A stretch of 64,000 nt of DNA from positions 62,001 to 126,000 of the forward strand of contig JABAKD010000008.1 of NCBI GenBank assembly GCA_012845835.1, read 5' to 3'. Of this stretch, positions 1 to 10,755 are shown piece by piece; position 1 is the first letter of the stretch; the number at the start of each line of letters is the position of its first letter. The stretch comes from Undaria pinnatifida. Taxonomy: Eukaryota > Sar > Phaeophyceae > Laminariales > Alariaceae. The notes under the pieces were generated by a model. It did not search any database, was not told the origin of the DNA, and worked only from the letters and a program-made list of their open reading frames with translations. Both the position numbers and the translations under genes were made by a program.

Positions 1-879
1 TTTGGAACACAGATCGTAGCCAAGGACGATCTCTAGCACATACGACGAGTAACTCTTCGTGTAAAGAAGTGAGAATACCCCCTCGGAAAATTACCTATTC
101 CTCGCGGTGAACCGAAGTAAGCTTAAGCTTCAATACACACCGTAGCCGAAGACTATCTCTCGAAAAAAGTACCAAATACTTGTCATGGAAAGAAGTTAGG
201 TTGTAACTTGGCCGAGAGCTACAGCCGCTGAGCATGTTTTCCAGATATCCTCGCGATTTCATATCCGATTTTGGTGGGCATCGGCCATTTATACTGCGGA
301 GTTCCAGACTCGTACCCGTCGAGCATATTTTGTGTCCGAGAGGCCATTCGCACGAACACTGCTTTGCGATACGAGTATGACTACTAGACTTGTCCGCTAA
401 CCGTCAGCTCTAGAAACGGAAGGAAATGAAACCAATGGAAGCGGGATAAGTGCAACCCCGACCGAACCCATACCTTGACCTGCAACACTCCCGTTGGCCA
501 AAGACGCAACACCAGCAACTGCAGTGCTACAGGAGTTCTACCTAAGACACCCCTATGTATGCTCATCTCGGTAGAAATGCGCCCGGACGGCTGTGCCTAT
601 GTAGCGTCTCGTACTCATATCTCGCTACAGTATAGGGTTAGGGTTAGCAGATAACCCCCAGTAAGTGCCAGTGCTGGGCGGACTGCCATTCACACCAACA
701 TGGGCCTAACCGGTACGATCCTTGCAGGTTATCAAAAATCATAGTACGGTCGCATCCCTCACATAGCTGGGCTGGGCATGCTTCAACTTCCACCAAGCGG
801 ACACTAGACGGTATGACACCTTCAGGTTCCCAATACTCAAATGATGGCCGCATGTAGAGTACGTCACAGCTGACCCAAA
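1..879. other. No gene recognised; telomere-like motif
   Basis: No convincing coding region is visible. Short open frames here have no domain signature. A telomere-type motif (two and a half TTAGGG units) lies at 633-647 in otherwise unremarkable sequence. Confidence 0.5.
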
Positions 880-1262
880 ATACAATCTGCCTTGTGTTCC
901 GATTTAAAAAATACTCGTGCCAACTCCCGATGCTCCCTAATTGAAAAATACACAGTCATCAGAGAGAAACGTTGACCAGTAGAGGTTCACTGTAAGTGAT
1001 TCAACGCTAGGTGTTAGGAATCGGAATATATGGTTCAGCCCAGACCTTACATTTCTCAGGCACAATACTCAAATAGATGTATAGCCTGCCTTGTGTTCTG
1101 ATGTATAATACTCGTGCCAAATCCAGCTGCTACCACAGCGTAACACCAGTCATCACAGACAAACTCCCCTTACTAGAGGCTCACCGCAGTTGATTCGACG
1201 CTAAGGGTTAGTAACCGGAATATTTGTAATGGTTCAGCCTAGACATTACATTCCTGGAGGGT
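880..1262. repeat. Degenerate ~200-bp tandem duplication
   Basis: Two diverged copies of a unit of about 200 bp lie head to tail (about 880-1060 and 1081-1260). Each carries, in the same order, a CTTGTGTTC block, an ATACTCGTGCCAA block, a CAGTCATCA block, a TTCAACGCTA-type block followed by a GTTAG telomere-like stub, and an ATGGTTCAGCC block. The copies differ by many substitutions and small indels, so the duplication is not recent. No coding capacity is seen. Confidence 0.7.
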
Positions 1263-1504
1263 TAGAAATTACCCTGAGGGGAACGAACCATATAATATTT
1301 ACGGTTCCTAAGCCTAACCCTAGTATCCTAGTATCCCAAGTATTTACGGTATGGTATTGCCCGTGTCACCACGCTTGGTGAAACCTGTAATCCCAAGTGC
1401 TGTAAGGCTGTGAGTAAATATTCCAACATATGGGTAATTATGCTGGCAAGACCATACCGATGTTGTAAATTGGGCCCCTCCCCACCCCCGCCTACGATTG
1501 GACT

Positions 1505-2400
1505 TGAGTTCCCATTTTTTTGTCCGGGACAGTCACATTAGACTACCCCACGATGTTAGAAATAGCCGCACCTACGCACACATGCAAATATGAGGTACCG
1601 AATCTAGTTGACCTATAGCGTACTGTATGATTTGGCCGTCATTGAAAGACCGCTGTATGAGCCCATACTCTACGTAGTACATTTGGTATTGGCTGTAGAC
1701 ACCTCTGTAACCCTCACCATGAATCCTGGCCCACAGTATACCTAACGGTCCCATCCCGTGCGGTATGAAGGTAGTATGTGTACACTTGGTATCTGTGTAT
1801 TGGCCGTTTTATTGTTCCTAACCCAACCCCTGAATTCTACCCTAACCTTGGGATCTAGCGCACGGGATATATTGGTTGGGAGAGGCCACCCTGCTACTGT
1901 AATTCCCCCCCCCCCCGCCGCCCCCCGCCACAAAATCGCGTGGTTTTCCATTTGTGTGTCCGACACGGACACATAAGACTACACCACAATGTTAGCTGTA
2001 AAATGCCCCCCCCTCAAAAGAACAAGTTGGCTTGATTTTCCTTGTTTTTGTCCGGCACACAGCGGAAATAGACTACCCATACAAAGTTAGACATGTCCCC
2101 AGTTGTGCACAATAGCCAGTATTTCGTGCTGATTATGGTTGACCTGTAGCGTGCTGTCGTGATTGTGCCGTTGTTGAAGGGCTGTGGTATAAGCCCATAT
2201 ATTCTACGGAGTACATTTTGTATTGGCTGTCGACACTTCCCTAATCTTTACCTATCCCCAATTACGCACGAATGCTATTATTTGATAGTGTTTCTAATCG
2301 GCCTGCGCTGTACGGTTATGATTGTGTCGTTATTGGAAGGCCGTTGTATGAACCCATACTCGATACGGTATTGAATTGGTGTTGGCTGTCGGCAACCAGC
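1505..2400. repeat. Degenerate tandem repeat with two nested units
   Basis: A block containing a TTTGTCCG-like word, then ACAC and AGACTAC words and ending in TGTTAG recurs at about 1512-1560, 1948-1992 and 2042-2090. A second block (TGACCTRTAGCGT, then GGCCGT..TTGAA, then GCCCATACTC, then TTGGTATTGGCTGT) recurs at about 1605-1700, 2140-2245 and 2305-2395. The copies are strongly diverged. A 15-base C run lies near 1906. The short frames are not repeat-conserved proteins. Confidence 0.65.
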
Positions 2401-2514
2401 TTTGTTTAGTTTCGGCGCACAGATCGATGAACGTATCACTCTGTTTACCCGGGTACAACCTACGCTGTAAACCCTAGCACGTTTGGTCTAGGCCGTTGTT
2501 ATAAGGCTTAGTTT

Positions 2515-3045
2515 GGGTAAGCTTTTGGTTCACCTTTTGCAAGTGGTCAAACGGGCTAATACCCATCTACTACCTTAATAAATGGCGTCGTCGACAGACC
2601 ATTGGTTTATTGGATCGTGGGTTCAAACCCCACATCCACCATAATATTTATTCTCAGACTATCCCCATGTCGAACTTGAAGAATACTCTCCCCGGTATAC
2701 CCAGCAAATGAAACGGCTTGGACAATTGACAGGTCCGCCCGTATATCCTGGTGGCCTGCTATCCCGCGGTTTCAGGGGGGGAGAGTGTTTATAAAGGCTT
2801 GGCGTGGCCAAGCTATTGGTTAACCTTTTGCAAGTGGTCAAACGGACTAATCCCCCGCTAATACCTCAACAAATGGCGTCGTCGACAGACCATGGGTTTT
2901 CAGGGTTAGGGTTAGCCCATATATCCGGTCGTAGGGCTATCCCTTAGGTTCAGGGGAGAAGAATGTTCTTAAGGGTTAGTTTGAGTAAGCTATTGGTTAA
3001 CTTTTTGCAAGTGGTCAAACGGGCCAATACCCCGCTAATGCGGTC
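2515..3045. repeat. Three-copy tandem repeat containing a tRNA-like head
   Basis: A block beginning AAGCTWTTGGTTMAC, then TTTTGCAAGTGGTCAAACGG and CTAATACC, recurs at about 2519-2606, 2810-2896 and 2988-3042. The first two copies share the tail AAATGGCGTCGTCGACAGACCAT. The spacer between copies 2 and 3 holds two full TTAGGG-type units (2902-2915). Only the first copy is followed by a T-arm-like hairpin. Confidence 0.7.
2536..2641 (+). other. tRNA-like remnant (A-box/B-box and T-arm)
   Basis: Positions 2617-2633 form a perfect 5-bp stem (GTGGG/CCCAC) around a TTCAAAC loop, matching a tRNA T-arm and the RNA polymerase III B-box consensus. It is followed by ATCCACCA, like an acceptor 3' strand ending in CCA. 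An A-box-like TTGCAAGTGG lies about 80 bases upstream. I could not find a matching 5' acceptor strand or a convincing anticodon arm, so this is more likely a tRNA-derived repeat or pseudo-tRNA than a working gene. Confidence 0.3.
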
Positions 3046-4134
3046 TCCAATGCCTTAACACTGTCGACTACTTCATCAAAAACGGCGTAGGGTAAGCAAA
3101 AAGCTCGGTAAACGGCTTAGTAACCACAGAAAAGCTGTGGGTTTTCGTTAGGGGTCTTCATCTAGCTGAACCTACACAACCCTAGTTCGAAATTGTAAGA
3201 TCACTGTCATATACCCCCTCTAAGGCTGTGGGTGTAGATTAGGCTGTAGGGGTGGGTTTTCAGCCTTCACCCACAGCCTTTTAGTCCAACCATGACAAGC
3301 GGGAAAGCCACACACCATCTCTGAAATCATATGCAACATACAAATGCAAGCTCGGTTAACGAAGCATAGGGTTGCGTTCAAATCCAGGGCTAACCCTAAC
3401 CCTAAGAAAAAAGCGACGGAAACGATAAAGTCTAGTTTAATAATTTCTGTTGGGGTTCCTTTACCCAAAAGAAAGGGATTCCTTTAGTGCAACGGTGGCA
3501 ACAAAGCAGAGAGTCGCGTGTGAATCTTGCGCCCTAACCTCGCTGGGAACCCAAACAACTTACAACTCCTAAATGAGGAACAACAATAGCTAATAACGTA
3601 ACGAAGACTAAAAAAAAATACGACATGACAGAAATATGACCCAAGGTAAACGGTGAAACCCTAAGCAAAGAAATCGCGCCCGTAATGAAGGCGGTAGCTG
3701 TTTACGACTCAAAAGGGGTGGTGGTTGACCTGCCAGAGGAACCCATCAAAGTCGTCGACAGCTTCGTGCGGCCGAACGGCTACCGGCGGGGAGGCGCTCG
3801 CAAACGACCGTTCATGTGATCGCCAGGGGCCTAGGTCGTCCCACTTGACCCTAACCACGAGTTATCCCTATGACTTCTGTACTTCGGCTGAAAATAATTC
3901 TTATATACGGGCTGGGGTGTATGTCTTTGTGCCTCGGTGAACGTAGGGTAAACCGCTGCACGCCCGGTCCGTGTATGGGGCCGAAGGATATCACATAGTG
4001 TCACCGTCTTCATTCTCGTGGCCGGTGCGTTTAGGGTATACCGTTGTACTCCGGTGCGAGTACGGGCAAGAATATCACACGTAGCACCATACTGAAACTT
4101 GTTTGTGTTTTGTAAAAAACAATATTACTCGACG
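3046..4134. other. No gene recognised
   Basis: This stretch holds a short telomere-like run (about 3390-3405) and a weak local duplication near 3915-4090, in which ATATCACA and 'TAGGGTAWACCG' words occur twice. No open frame shows a recognisable domain. Confidence 0.45.
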
Positions 4135-4392
4135 CGATTGTGGGTTCTGTAAGATAATGCGTGTCATTTTATACACGAACCTTAGGGAAAGCTGTGAATA
4201 GTGTCCTATCCTTTCGACGGGCACGGGCACAACTACGCCAGAACGCGACGAAATATTATACCACTAACCCCAATCGGGTTCTGTGTGATAATACATGTCC
4301 TACTATACCCGAACCTTAGGGTAAACTCTGAATAGCGTTCTAACCTGTCGACGGGCACGGGCACAACTATGCCAGGACGCGATATATTTGTG
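4135..4392. repeat. Tandem duplication, period about 136 bp
   Basis: Two copies (about 4137-4260 and 4272-4390) share GGGTTCTGT, GATAATRC, CGAACCTTAGGG, TGAATAGYGT and CGACGGGCACGGGCACAAC in the same order and spacing. The copies are roughly 80-85% alike by eye. Each contains a CTTAGGG telomere-like word internally. Confidence 0.75.
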
Positions 4393-4594
4393 AGCTTTGT
4401 GCAGCACATCTAACCCTAATCTGACACATATATCCGTGCGTTCTGTAAATAATAGTACAAGTACCGGACACACTTATGAATCTGTTACTTGAAGAAACAC
4501 CCCACCAAGGATACCCAAGCCCTACCGAAATCATCATTGGTGACCCTATTATAAAGAACACTTTTCCTCCGTAAGAAGCTGTGACTGACATCAG

Positions 4595-4860
4595 AACGCG
4601 AGACTCTCGAGTTTCTCTATCCGTCGATCATCTTTTACACGGTCGCCCGCGAAACTCCTTCGCACTACGATGGTTGCCTGGCTAACCTTAACCCATATCT
4701 CACTCACATTGACTCGCCTCGCTGCCAAGGTGACGCACTTCAAGTCCCAGGGCCCCGAACTCGTGGATCCGAGTTTACTCTATCTGTCCATCGTCCTATT
4801 CAGTGACTGGTGAAACACCACTGTACTACGACGCTTGCCTGGCCTACCCGCCGCCTATAC
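4595..4860. repeat. Degenerate tandem duplication, period about 150 bp
   Basis: Two diverged copies start near 4608 and 4760. They share a CGAGTTT, CTCTATC, GTCSATC, GAAAC, ACTACGA, GCTTGCCTGGCC order of blocks. No gene is seen in or beside it. Confidence 0.5.
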
Positions 4861-6399
4861 GCCATAATTTACATAATCTCACGTTGCCCGGTAAGTTGGC
4901 GTAGATAACTTGCCAGACATGCACGATCATCTCTGTCCTTGACGTCCTGCCCTCCCCAGCCACGAAGAAGTGTTCGTTGACCCATCCATAGAGGGGCAGG
5001 GGAAGCCAAACCGACCTGTCCGCTCCAATAAATCACGAAAGACAAACCACTAACACTAACCGTAATCAAGGTACAACACGTCCTTACTAATGATGGCGAC
5101 TCTCAATATATTTTAACTCCGAACTTACATTCGAAACAGGAAGTAACCTCTAAGGCGGGTACAGGTGATCTTCACTCAACGGCATCTAACCGTTTACCCT
5201 TGCAAAGGATACCAGACGTCACTACGCCAGACGTACGGCGCAAATCGCCGTCTTTCTCTTTTCCGCCGAATAAAACCTTTATGGGCGCCAGAGATTACGA
5301 ATAAACCGGTTGTCCTCGTTTCCCCCCTTCCCAGTCACTAGGGGATTTTCAGTAGCCCTACCCCAGCGAATGGTAGGCGAAGAACCACCACCCGGTCGAA
5401 CTAAATGAAACCTAAAGGAAACCCATGAAGGAAACCGCGAATGAGATTTGTGTAAATGACTCAGCGCCTCATATGCCGGTCGCCCCGGTGGCGCATCAGG
5501 TTATCCTCGAGCCTTGTATAGGTCAGTTTCGTGAGTTCGAGCCCGGCCGAGTGCATACTCGTATAAATTCGTTGGGACTTTTTCTTGCGCACAAATCGAC
5601 TTGCGGAAAGCGCGAGAGCGTGAGTTGGCATCACTCGATGATAAATCGACGAGCAGTGGGATTGCTGAACCCTATACGCGATAGGAATTGAGGGCAAGAA
5701 CCGCGTGGGAGGAGGAACGACACCTGTGACCACGGCTTTTCCAGAAGCTGGAAAGTAAAAGTGTGAGAAAAAAGAATATATATATAAACGAAAGCCTTGT
5801 TCTTAAAACGCGAGCGCCACACTCCTTGTCCATCAGGGACGACCCTCCCGACATTAGGGAACGAGCTTCGGTCTGCGGCGGTTGGCTCTTTACCCTCACA
5901 GGGGCCACCGGACTATAACCCTATAATACTATAACACTTTTCTTCTCCTACGTGTGGCCTGTACATGTTGGGGGTATTTTTTGTACCCATTATACTTCAT
6001 GTTCAGCGAGCAGCGTCCCCGATGGACAGTGCTGCTCTTGTCTTCTCCTCGGGTAGCACCTTTCACAACCCCAACCCTAAGGACTAGTGGTTCCTGTGAT
6101 AGAGGGACAGGGCACGCGTTATCGGCTGGTAAAGGAGTCACTAAAGAGGAAGGCGCCCATCGCAGTATGCGATGTGTTACGCTCGGAGTGAATTGCGTCA
6201 GTCAAAACCACACGTATGCTAGCATGCCTCAGTGGAATTCGCGGATGCCGGCGAGCTTTCAAGGTGGAACACCACCCTAAGCAAGGGGCGGCCCCCCTAA
6301 GCTTTCAGTTTACTGAGTCATAGGACCTGGCTGGGTCAATATATCCAAGTACGAGGGTGTGCCCGTATCCCGTTCCAGCCTCGGCAGATGATCATCATG
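4861..6399. other. No gene recognised apart from a SINE-like piece
   Basis: Several overlapping short frames occur on both strands at 5425-6280, but none has a recognisable domain, signal peptide or repeat conservation. The only structured part I could interpret is the tRNA-like head listed at 5480-5550. Confidence 0.4.
5480..5550 (+). other. Possible tRNA-derived SINE head (A box and B box)
   Basis: TGGCGCATCAGG (5489-5500) fits an RNA polymerase III A box. GAGTTCGAGCCC (5533-5544) fits a B box, at tRNA-like spacing. The sequence between can form a short CCT/AGG stem. The acceptor and T stems do not pair well, so a functional tRNA is unlikely and a tRNA-derived retroposon is the better reading. 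No second copy was noticed in this window. Confidence 0.35.
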
Positions 6400-6857
6400 A
6401 CAACCATTCAGGGCTGGAGTATAAGCCCCGGCGTGTTCCTCCCAAACTCAGCATTTCCTCGCGTTCGCAGCAGTCACTAAGGCCACGCGCGATTGCTTCG
6501 AGAATCACGTTCCCGTCGTGAGCCACAAGAGAAATGCTGCCATGTATACACCATGTTCTCGTTTTTGCACCAGCCACTAAGGCCACGTGCGATGGGTTTC
6601 AGAATCACGCTACCGACGCGAGGTACGAGGGAGATGCTGTTGTCATCAGCCACTAAGGCCACATAAGATAGCTGTGAGAATAACGTTGCGGTCGCGAGCC
6701 ACGAGAGAGACACTGGTATCTACCAAACATGTGTTCGCGTTCGCATCAGCCGAAAAGGCCACGTGCGACGGATTAAGGCCACGTGCGATGGCTTTGAGAA
6801 CAACGTTGCCGTCGGGAGCCACGAGGGGGGTGCTGCTAAAGAGTTGCCGAACCCTAA
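6400..6857 (-). pseudogene. LINE reverse-transcriptase motif, tandemly repeated
   Basis: On the minus strand this region repeatedly reads as S-I-S-L-V-A-x-D-G-N-V-I-L-x-A-I-A-R-G-L-S. That matches the segment of non-LTR (LINE) reverse transcriptases around motif 2, where a 'G-I-S-L...K...A-R-L' block precedes the 'LP.EQ.GFR' block. About five partial copies occur (near 6470, 6570, 6650, 6745 and 6780), each sharing ACTAAGGCCACGTGCGAT-like and GAGCCACGAG words. They are in different frames and separated by unrelated spacers. This is a fragment amplified in place, not a working gene, and it continues from the LINE piece at 6859-7272. Confidence 0.55.
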
Positions 6858-6858
6858 C

Positions 6859-7272
6859 TCAATCTATCTTCGTGTGTAAGACGTTGATCGTTGCATTTGC
6901 CGTTATGAGGCACAAACCTCCCTCCCACGCTGCCACGATGATATCGTGGAAGTTACCGAGCGTGTCCGATTCTCGTTCGTCGGCCAAGACCCTCAGGAAT
7001 TTCGCAGGTAGATCGTCGGGCCCGACGGCCATAGGTGTACCCAACGCACGGATGATCACCGCCACTTCGTGCGTAGACGGCACGTAGTCCAGTGGCCTCC
7101 ACGGGGGCCACATGTTAAGCTCGCTCACAATGGTCTGATAACGGTTTGCCGAAATGGCGTTGCTCATTTTTTGAACCCACAAAGACCTATCCCTTATGAG
7201 GGCGTTGTGCTTAAGCCACCAAACTTTGTTCTCCTTGACGTCCTGTGACGTAAACGTCCTCTTCTCTTCCAC
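6859..7272 (-). pseudogene. LINE-type retrotransposon pol fragment (upstream of RT)
   Basis: A 137-codon frame contains the linker typical of LINE pol between endonuclease and RT. A W-W-L-K-H-N...D-R-S-L-W-V-K-like stretch leads to a 'hEV..II+AL...A.GPDDLPAKFL+VL' block (around residues 68-97), the usual entry to the RT domain. The frame then loses similarity after 'F-H-D-I-I-V-A-A-W-E-G'. No endonuclease domain or poly-A tail is visible nearby, so this is a short relic. The family call rests on the GPDD-(L/E)-PAKFL pattern. Confidence 0.6.
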
Positions 7273-7437
7273 ATCTAACCCTGAGAGGGGGTAGAATAAT
7301 AACCGATTACCATGCCTAACCCTAAGCTACCAAGCTTTGTCCTCCTTGATGTCCTGTGACGAAAACGTTGTCTTCCCTTCCACATCTAACTCTAAGAGGA
7401 GGTAAAATAAAAACTGATTACCATGAAGGGGCCGCCC
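7213..7437. repeat. 111-bp tandem duplication joined by a telomere-like motif
   Basis: Two copies (about 7213-7312 and 7326-7437) share CTTTGTYCTCCTTGAYGTCCTGTGACG, CTTCCACATCTAAC and GATTACCATG in register, with a period of 111 bp (7226 to 7337). The first copy is the start of the LINE fragment. The joint at 7315-7326 is CCTAACCCTAAG, close to two telomeric repeat units. Confidence 0.75.
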
Positions 7438-8616
7438 AAATCATTGGCCGAGGCAGTATTCGAAGACCCTCTGTCTATCTCGCACAGCTGGAGGCCGGTT
7501 GCGTTTAGCCTAACCCTATTCATGTGAAAGGCTCGACGTAGAGTACATTATTTTCGAATGTTTACCACATCGTCATCCTACGTTTAATAAATCATATTTC
7601 ACCAAGTAATGCTCCAAGTCTGCCCTTACCCTGAGTGGCCCAAAAAACTGAACTCTTACGCGAAGTACGTTCCCGCTTGGGGAACTAAAAGTTGTGAGTT
7701 AACCCTAACCCTAAAACCTATGTATAACCTATACCCGTAACGGGTTTCGGCGCTAGATTACAGGAAACTCCCCATCCAAACCGTTTTGCGGAAACACCCA
7801 CTTGCACGTACTCTGCAAATGAAGCTTTTGTGATCCCTCCCCTATCCCGTAGGTTTATCCGGGGTATAGCTCATGTGTTTGCGTTTAAATATCCCTCAAG
7901 TCTATGAAAAAACTTAAGGTTATCCCTCCACGTCAGTAATCTTCTCCATAAGGTCGAGGGTTGCTCTCCGACTGAGCGTATATGTACCTTCTGACTTAAT
8001 CTGTTGTGATATTTACCCTGAAATTGGTATCAATATTCAGTAACCTTTCTTTGTAAGGCATTTCTGAGCAGCTGCTTGTTACACCCATTATTACCAGTCC
8101 CATAACACAAGCTGGAATCATCCCAAGCATCGTTTTGGTTGTGCACCCGCTCCCATGTTTTGTTGCTGTGTATTTGTAGTTTAGGCCCCATAATTTACGT
8201 GCCACACCTGGTCCTAACCCTCCATCAGCCTTTTTGGGAGGAGTGAATGATCTGTACGTCCCATTACCGCTCTGCATAGCTGTGCTTTGTTTCCACACCA
8301 TTTTCTTTTTTGCAAAAGTATATTGTGCTGAAGGGGTACCCTGTCGTTTTAGCCTAACCTTAATTGGTAATCTGTTAAGGGTCAACTTTGACCCTAACCC
8401 ATAGTTCCTCTGTCCAATTGCGTTCAACTAACTCGTCTCGCCTCGTGGCGCTTAACCCATACAGAACTAGACAGCCTTTTGGGGACACTTTTTGTCCCCC
8501 AAAAATACAAAAACACTCGGGCTTTGTGAAGGAAGTAATAACGTATCTAATTCGAGCGCAATTCTATTGGTAGTAGCCCCTCAGCGATTAGCTATCCCGG
8601 GGACAAACTGACAGTC
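7438..8616. other. No gene recognised; one unassigned 143-codon frame
   Basis: The longest frame is on the minus strand (8427-7996, 143 codons). It is rich in Lys, Gly and Thr, with no signal peptide, no domain I recognise and no similarity to the retroelements nearby, so I cannot say whether it is real. A telomere-like run (CCCTAACCCTAA) lies at 7700-7714. Confidence 0.4.
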
Positions 8617-8688
8617 TTGGATTGCATCGACCAATGAGGATAGAAGAAAATATTGGAGTGCGTCGACCAATGATAATGGAAGAAAATC
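8617..8688. repeat. 36-bp tandem duplication
   Basis: Two copies start at 8617 and 8653. They share TTGGA-TGC-TCGACCAATGA and AGAAGAAAAT words. The pair lies just outside the C-rich repeat copy that begins near 8770. Confidence 0.8.
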
Positions 8689-8769
8689 CACTAAGATGTT
8701 TGTTTCATCTAATCCTTCCGGATGTCGAGTACCCGTCAAACGCTAACCCTTATAATTTCGATGGTTTGT

Positions 8770-10755
8770 GACGAGGGGCCTATCGTAGAATAAATTTGAA
8801 ACTTGACCTGCATGTTTTTGTATAAATGATGAAAATCGCGCGTGTTACGGGTGGTGTGTCCTCATTAAGCATACAGGTCGGTGACTTCCCTTGCAACGAC
8901 AGTGTAGCTATCAGGGTCAACGGGGCGATGTTAAGCAGTCTGTGCGCGGAAACTATAAAACCCGTTTCTGAGGGGGACAAAATCTGACAGTTTGATCAGT
9001 TTATCAAGTGAATCCTGTAAGTCGAATAACCGGTGAGAGGAGGACGGAGTTTTGAAGGACGTGGGGGCCTGATTTTGATCAAACGGGGGGCGGGGGGGGG
9101 AAGGAACGGGTGGGGCAGCTCAATTTGTGGGTGGAAACTTTAAATCCTTCTTGTGGGGGAGAGGGGGGGGGGGATGTCGCGGGGCGGGGGGGGGGAGGCT
9201 GTAGGTCGCATAGATTGTAGGGATTCGCTATACGCCTGGTGCTAGGTCTAGGCGATGGTGCGGGTGGTGGGGAAGGAGGGGGCGTTCGGGGCGGGGGGGG
9301 GGGGGGGGGGGGGGGGGGATTGCAGCAGCGCCAATGGACGGCTCTAAAACGATAATGAGGTGATATCCAGCGCGTAGAAGTGTTTATTACTCTGGCGGAT
9401 TTCGATATTAGGTGAGGCGTTCGAGCAAGAGAGAGAGGAAATAAACAAAAAGGGGGGGGGGGAGTATTTTCAAGAGGTTTAGGTCACATGTAATATTGAA
9501 ATACACTCCAGATATGAGATCAAAAATTTGGTCGAAACTCATCTTGGCAACACTGTGTATGATACTCGCGATTTAATATTAATCAATCATATATGTAGGG
9601 GATTGCTATCCACGCGGTGCGGGGTCTCGGCGATCGTGCTGGGCGTGGGGAAGTAGGGGGCGTTGGAGGGGGGGAGGGGGGATGAATGAAAGCTACGTCA
9701 TGGATGGCTAGAACGATAATGACGTGATATCAATTGCGTAGAAGTGTTTTTTACTCTGGCCGATTTCGATTATAAGTCGGGCGCTTGCACGAACTGGGCG
9801 GGGAACAAAAAAGGGGGGGGGGGGGGAGGAGGGCGGAGATTAGTTGGAGCTACGGCATCGATTGCTATAATAAGGAAAATGAAATGATATCAGCTGGCTG
9901 ATAATGTTTACTACTCTGGTAGATTTTGATTTTAGGTGGGGCATTTGAAGAAGAGGGACCGGGGGGGGGGGGGGGGGGGGGATTTCAATATGTGCACGGA
10001 ATCTAAACTATAAACCCTTAAAGGGGTAAACCCTTAGAGGGGTTTAGTCTGACGGTAGTAGCAAGAAGACACGCCTTTATATCACCCGCCCGGTAATGTT
10101 TTATCACCCGCCTGGTGATGATTTATCACCCGCCTGTTGACGTTTTATCACCCGCCTGGTAATGTTTTTTATTCCAGAAGTCTTGATGTTACATTTAATT
10201 TATTTGAGGTATGCAACCCAGTTTTTAGGTGTAATACACAACGTGTCAAAAGCTTCATAATTTGATTTTGTACATGGATCGGCAGACAGAACATTTCAAT
10301 CGATAGGTACAATCATGTAGGTACCATTATTTTCTAACATCGCTAATCGTAAGAAGAGATACATGTTGCCAAATACAACAGGCGATGTGATGTGATTATG
10401 CAATGTAGCCGCCATTGAGAACGAAAGGGAGAAATGAGAATCGTTAGTGTTTCGAAAGGAACGCTTATTGAACACGCGCACCATTACGTTACTTCGTTAG
10501 TCGTACTTCGCTTGGCATAGATTGGGAGGCGATCACTCAGACGGTATGTACGGAGTACCCTACGTAACAAGTTGGTATTAATAGTGTGTTTTACCGCAAT
10601 TTTGTAACATATCTTTCTGTACCTCCTTTTCACATGATTTCTGTCTCACGTATATGATTTTACGCCCATGATTTTTATCGTGCCGATGTGGGGCTCTGAG
10701 GTCGCCAACTCTAAGACAGAGGTACATCTTACAAATACATCGAGCGAGGTGACGT
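8770..10755 (-). mobile_element. C-rich retroelement-tail copy A (reverse orientation)
   Basis: Read on the minus strand, this matches the tail of the element at 37.6-40.4 kb, in order. It starts with the block containing GGCGACCTCAGAGCCCCAC (about 10700), then the AAGCGTTCCTTTC block (10460) and the TCACATCRCCTGTTG block (10390). C-tract modules follow (G tracts on the given strand, up to 26 G at 9293-9318), then the TGTCAGATTTTGTCCCCCTCAGAAACG block (8985) and CGCCGACT-like and GACACAC blocks. Similarity stops near 8840, so the extreme 3' end is missing or diverged. An internal module near 9480-9640 repeats the 3' terminal core. Copy A lacks anything upstream of about 10755, as in a 5' truncation. 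Confidence 0.7.
10081..10168. repeat. Four-copy 22-bp tandem repeat inside copy A
   Basis: ATCACCCGCCTGGTRATG units start at 10081, 10103, 10125 and 10147, an exact 22-bp period. The homologous place in the copy near 54350 has a single unit (read on the other strand), so the repeat expanded after this copy was inserted. Confidence 0.85.
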
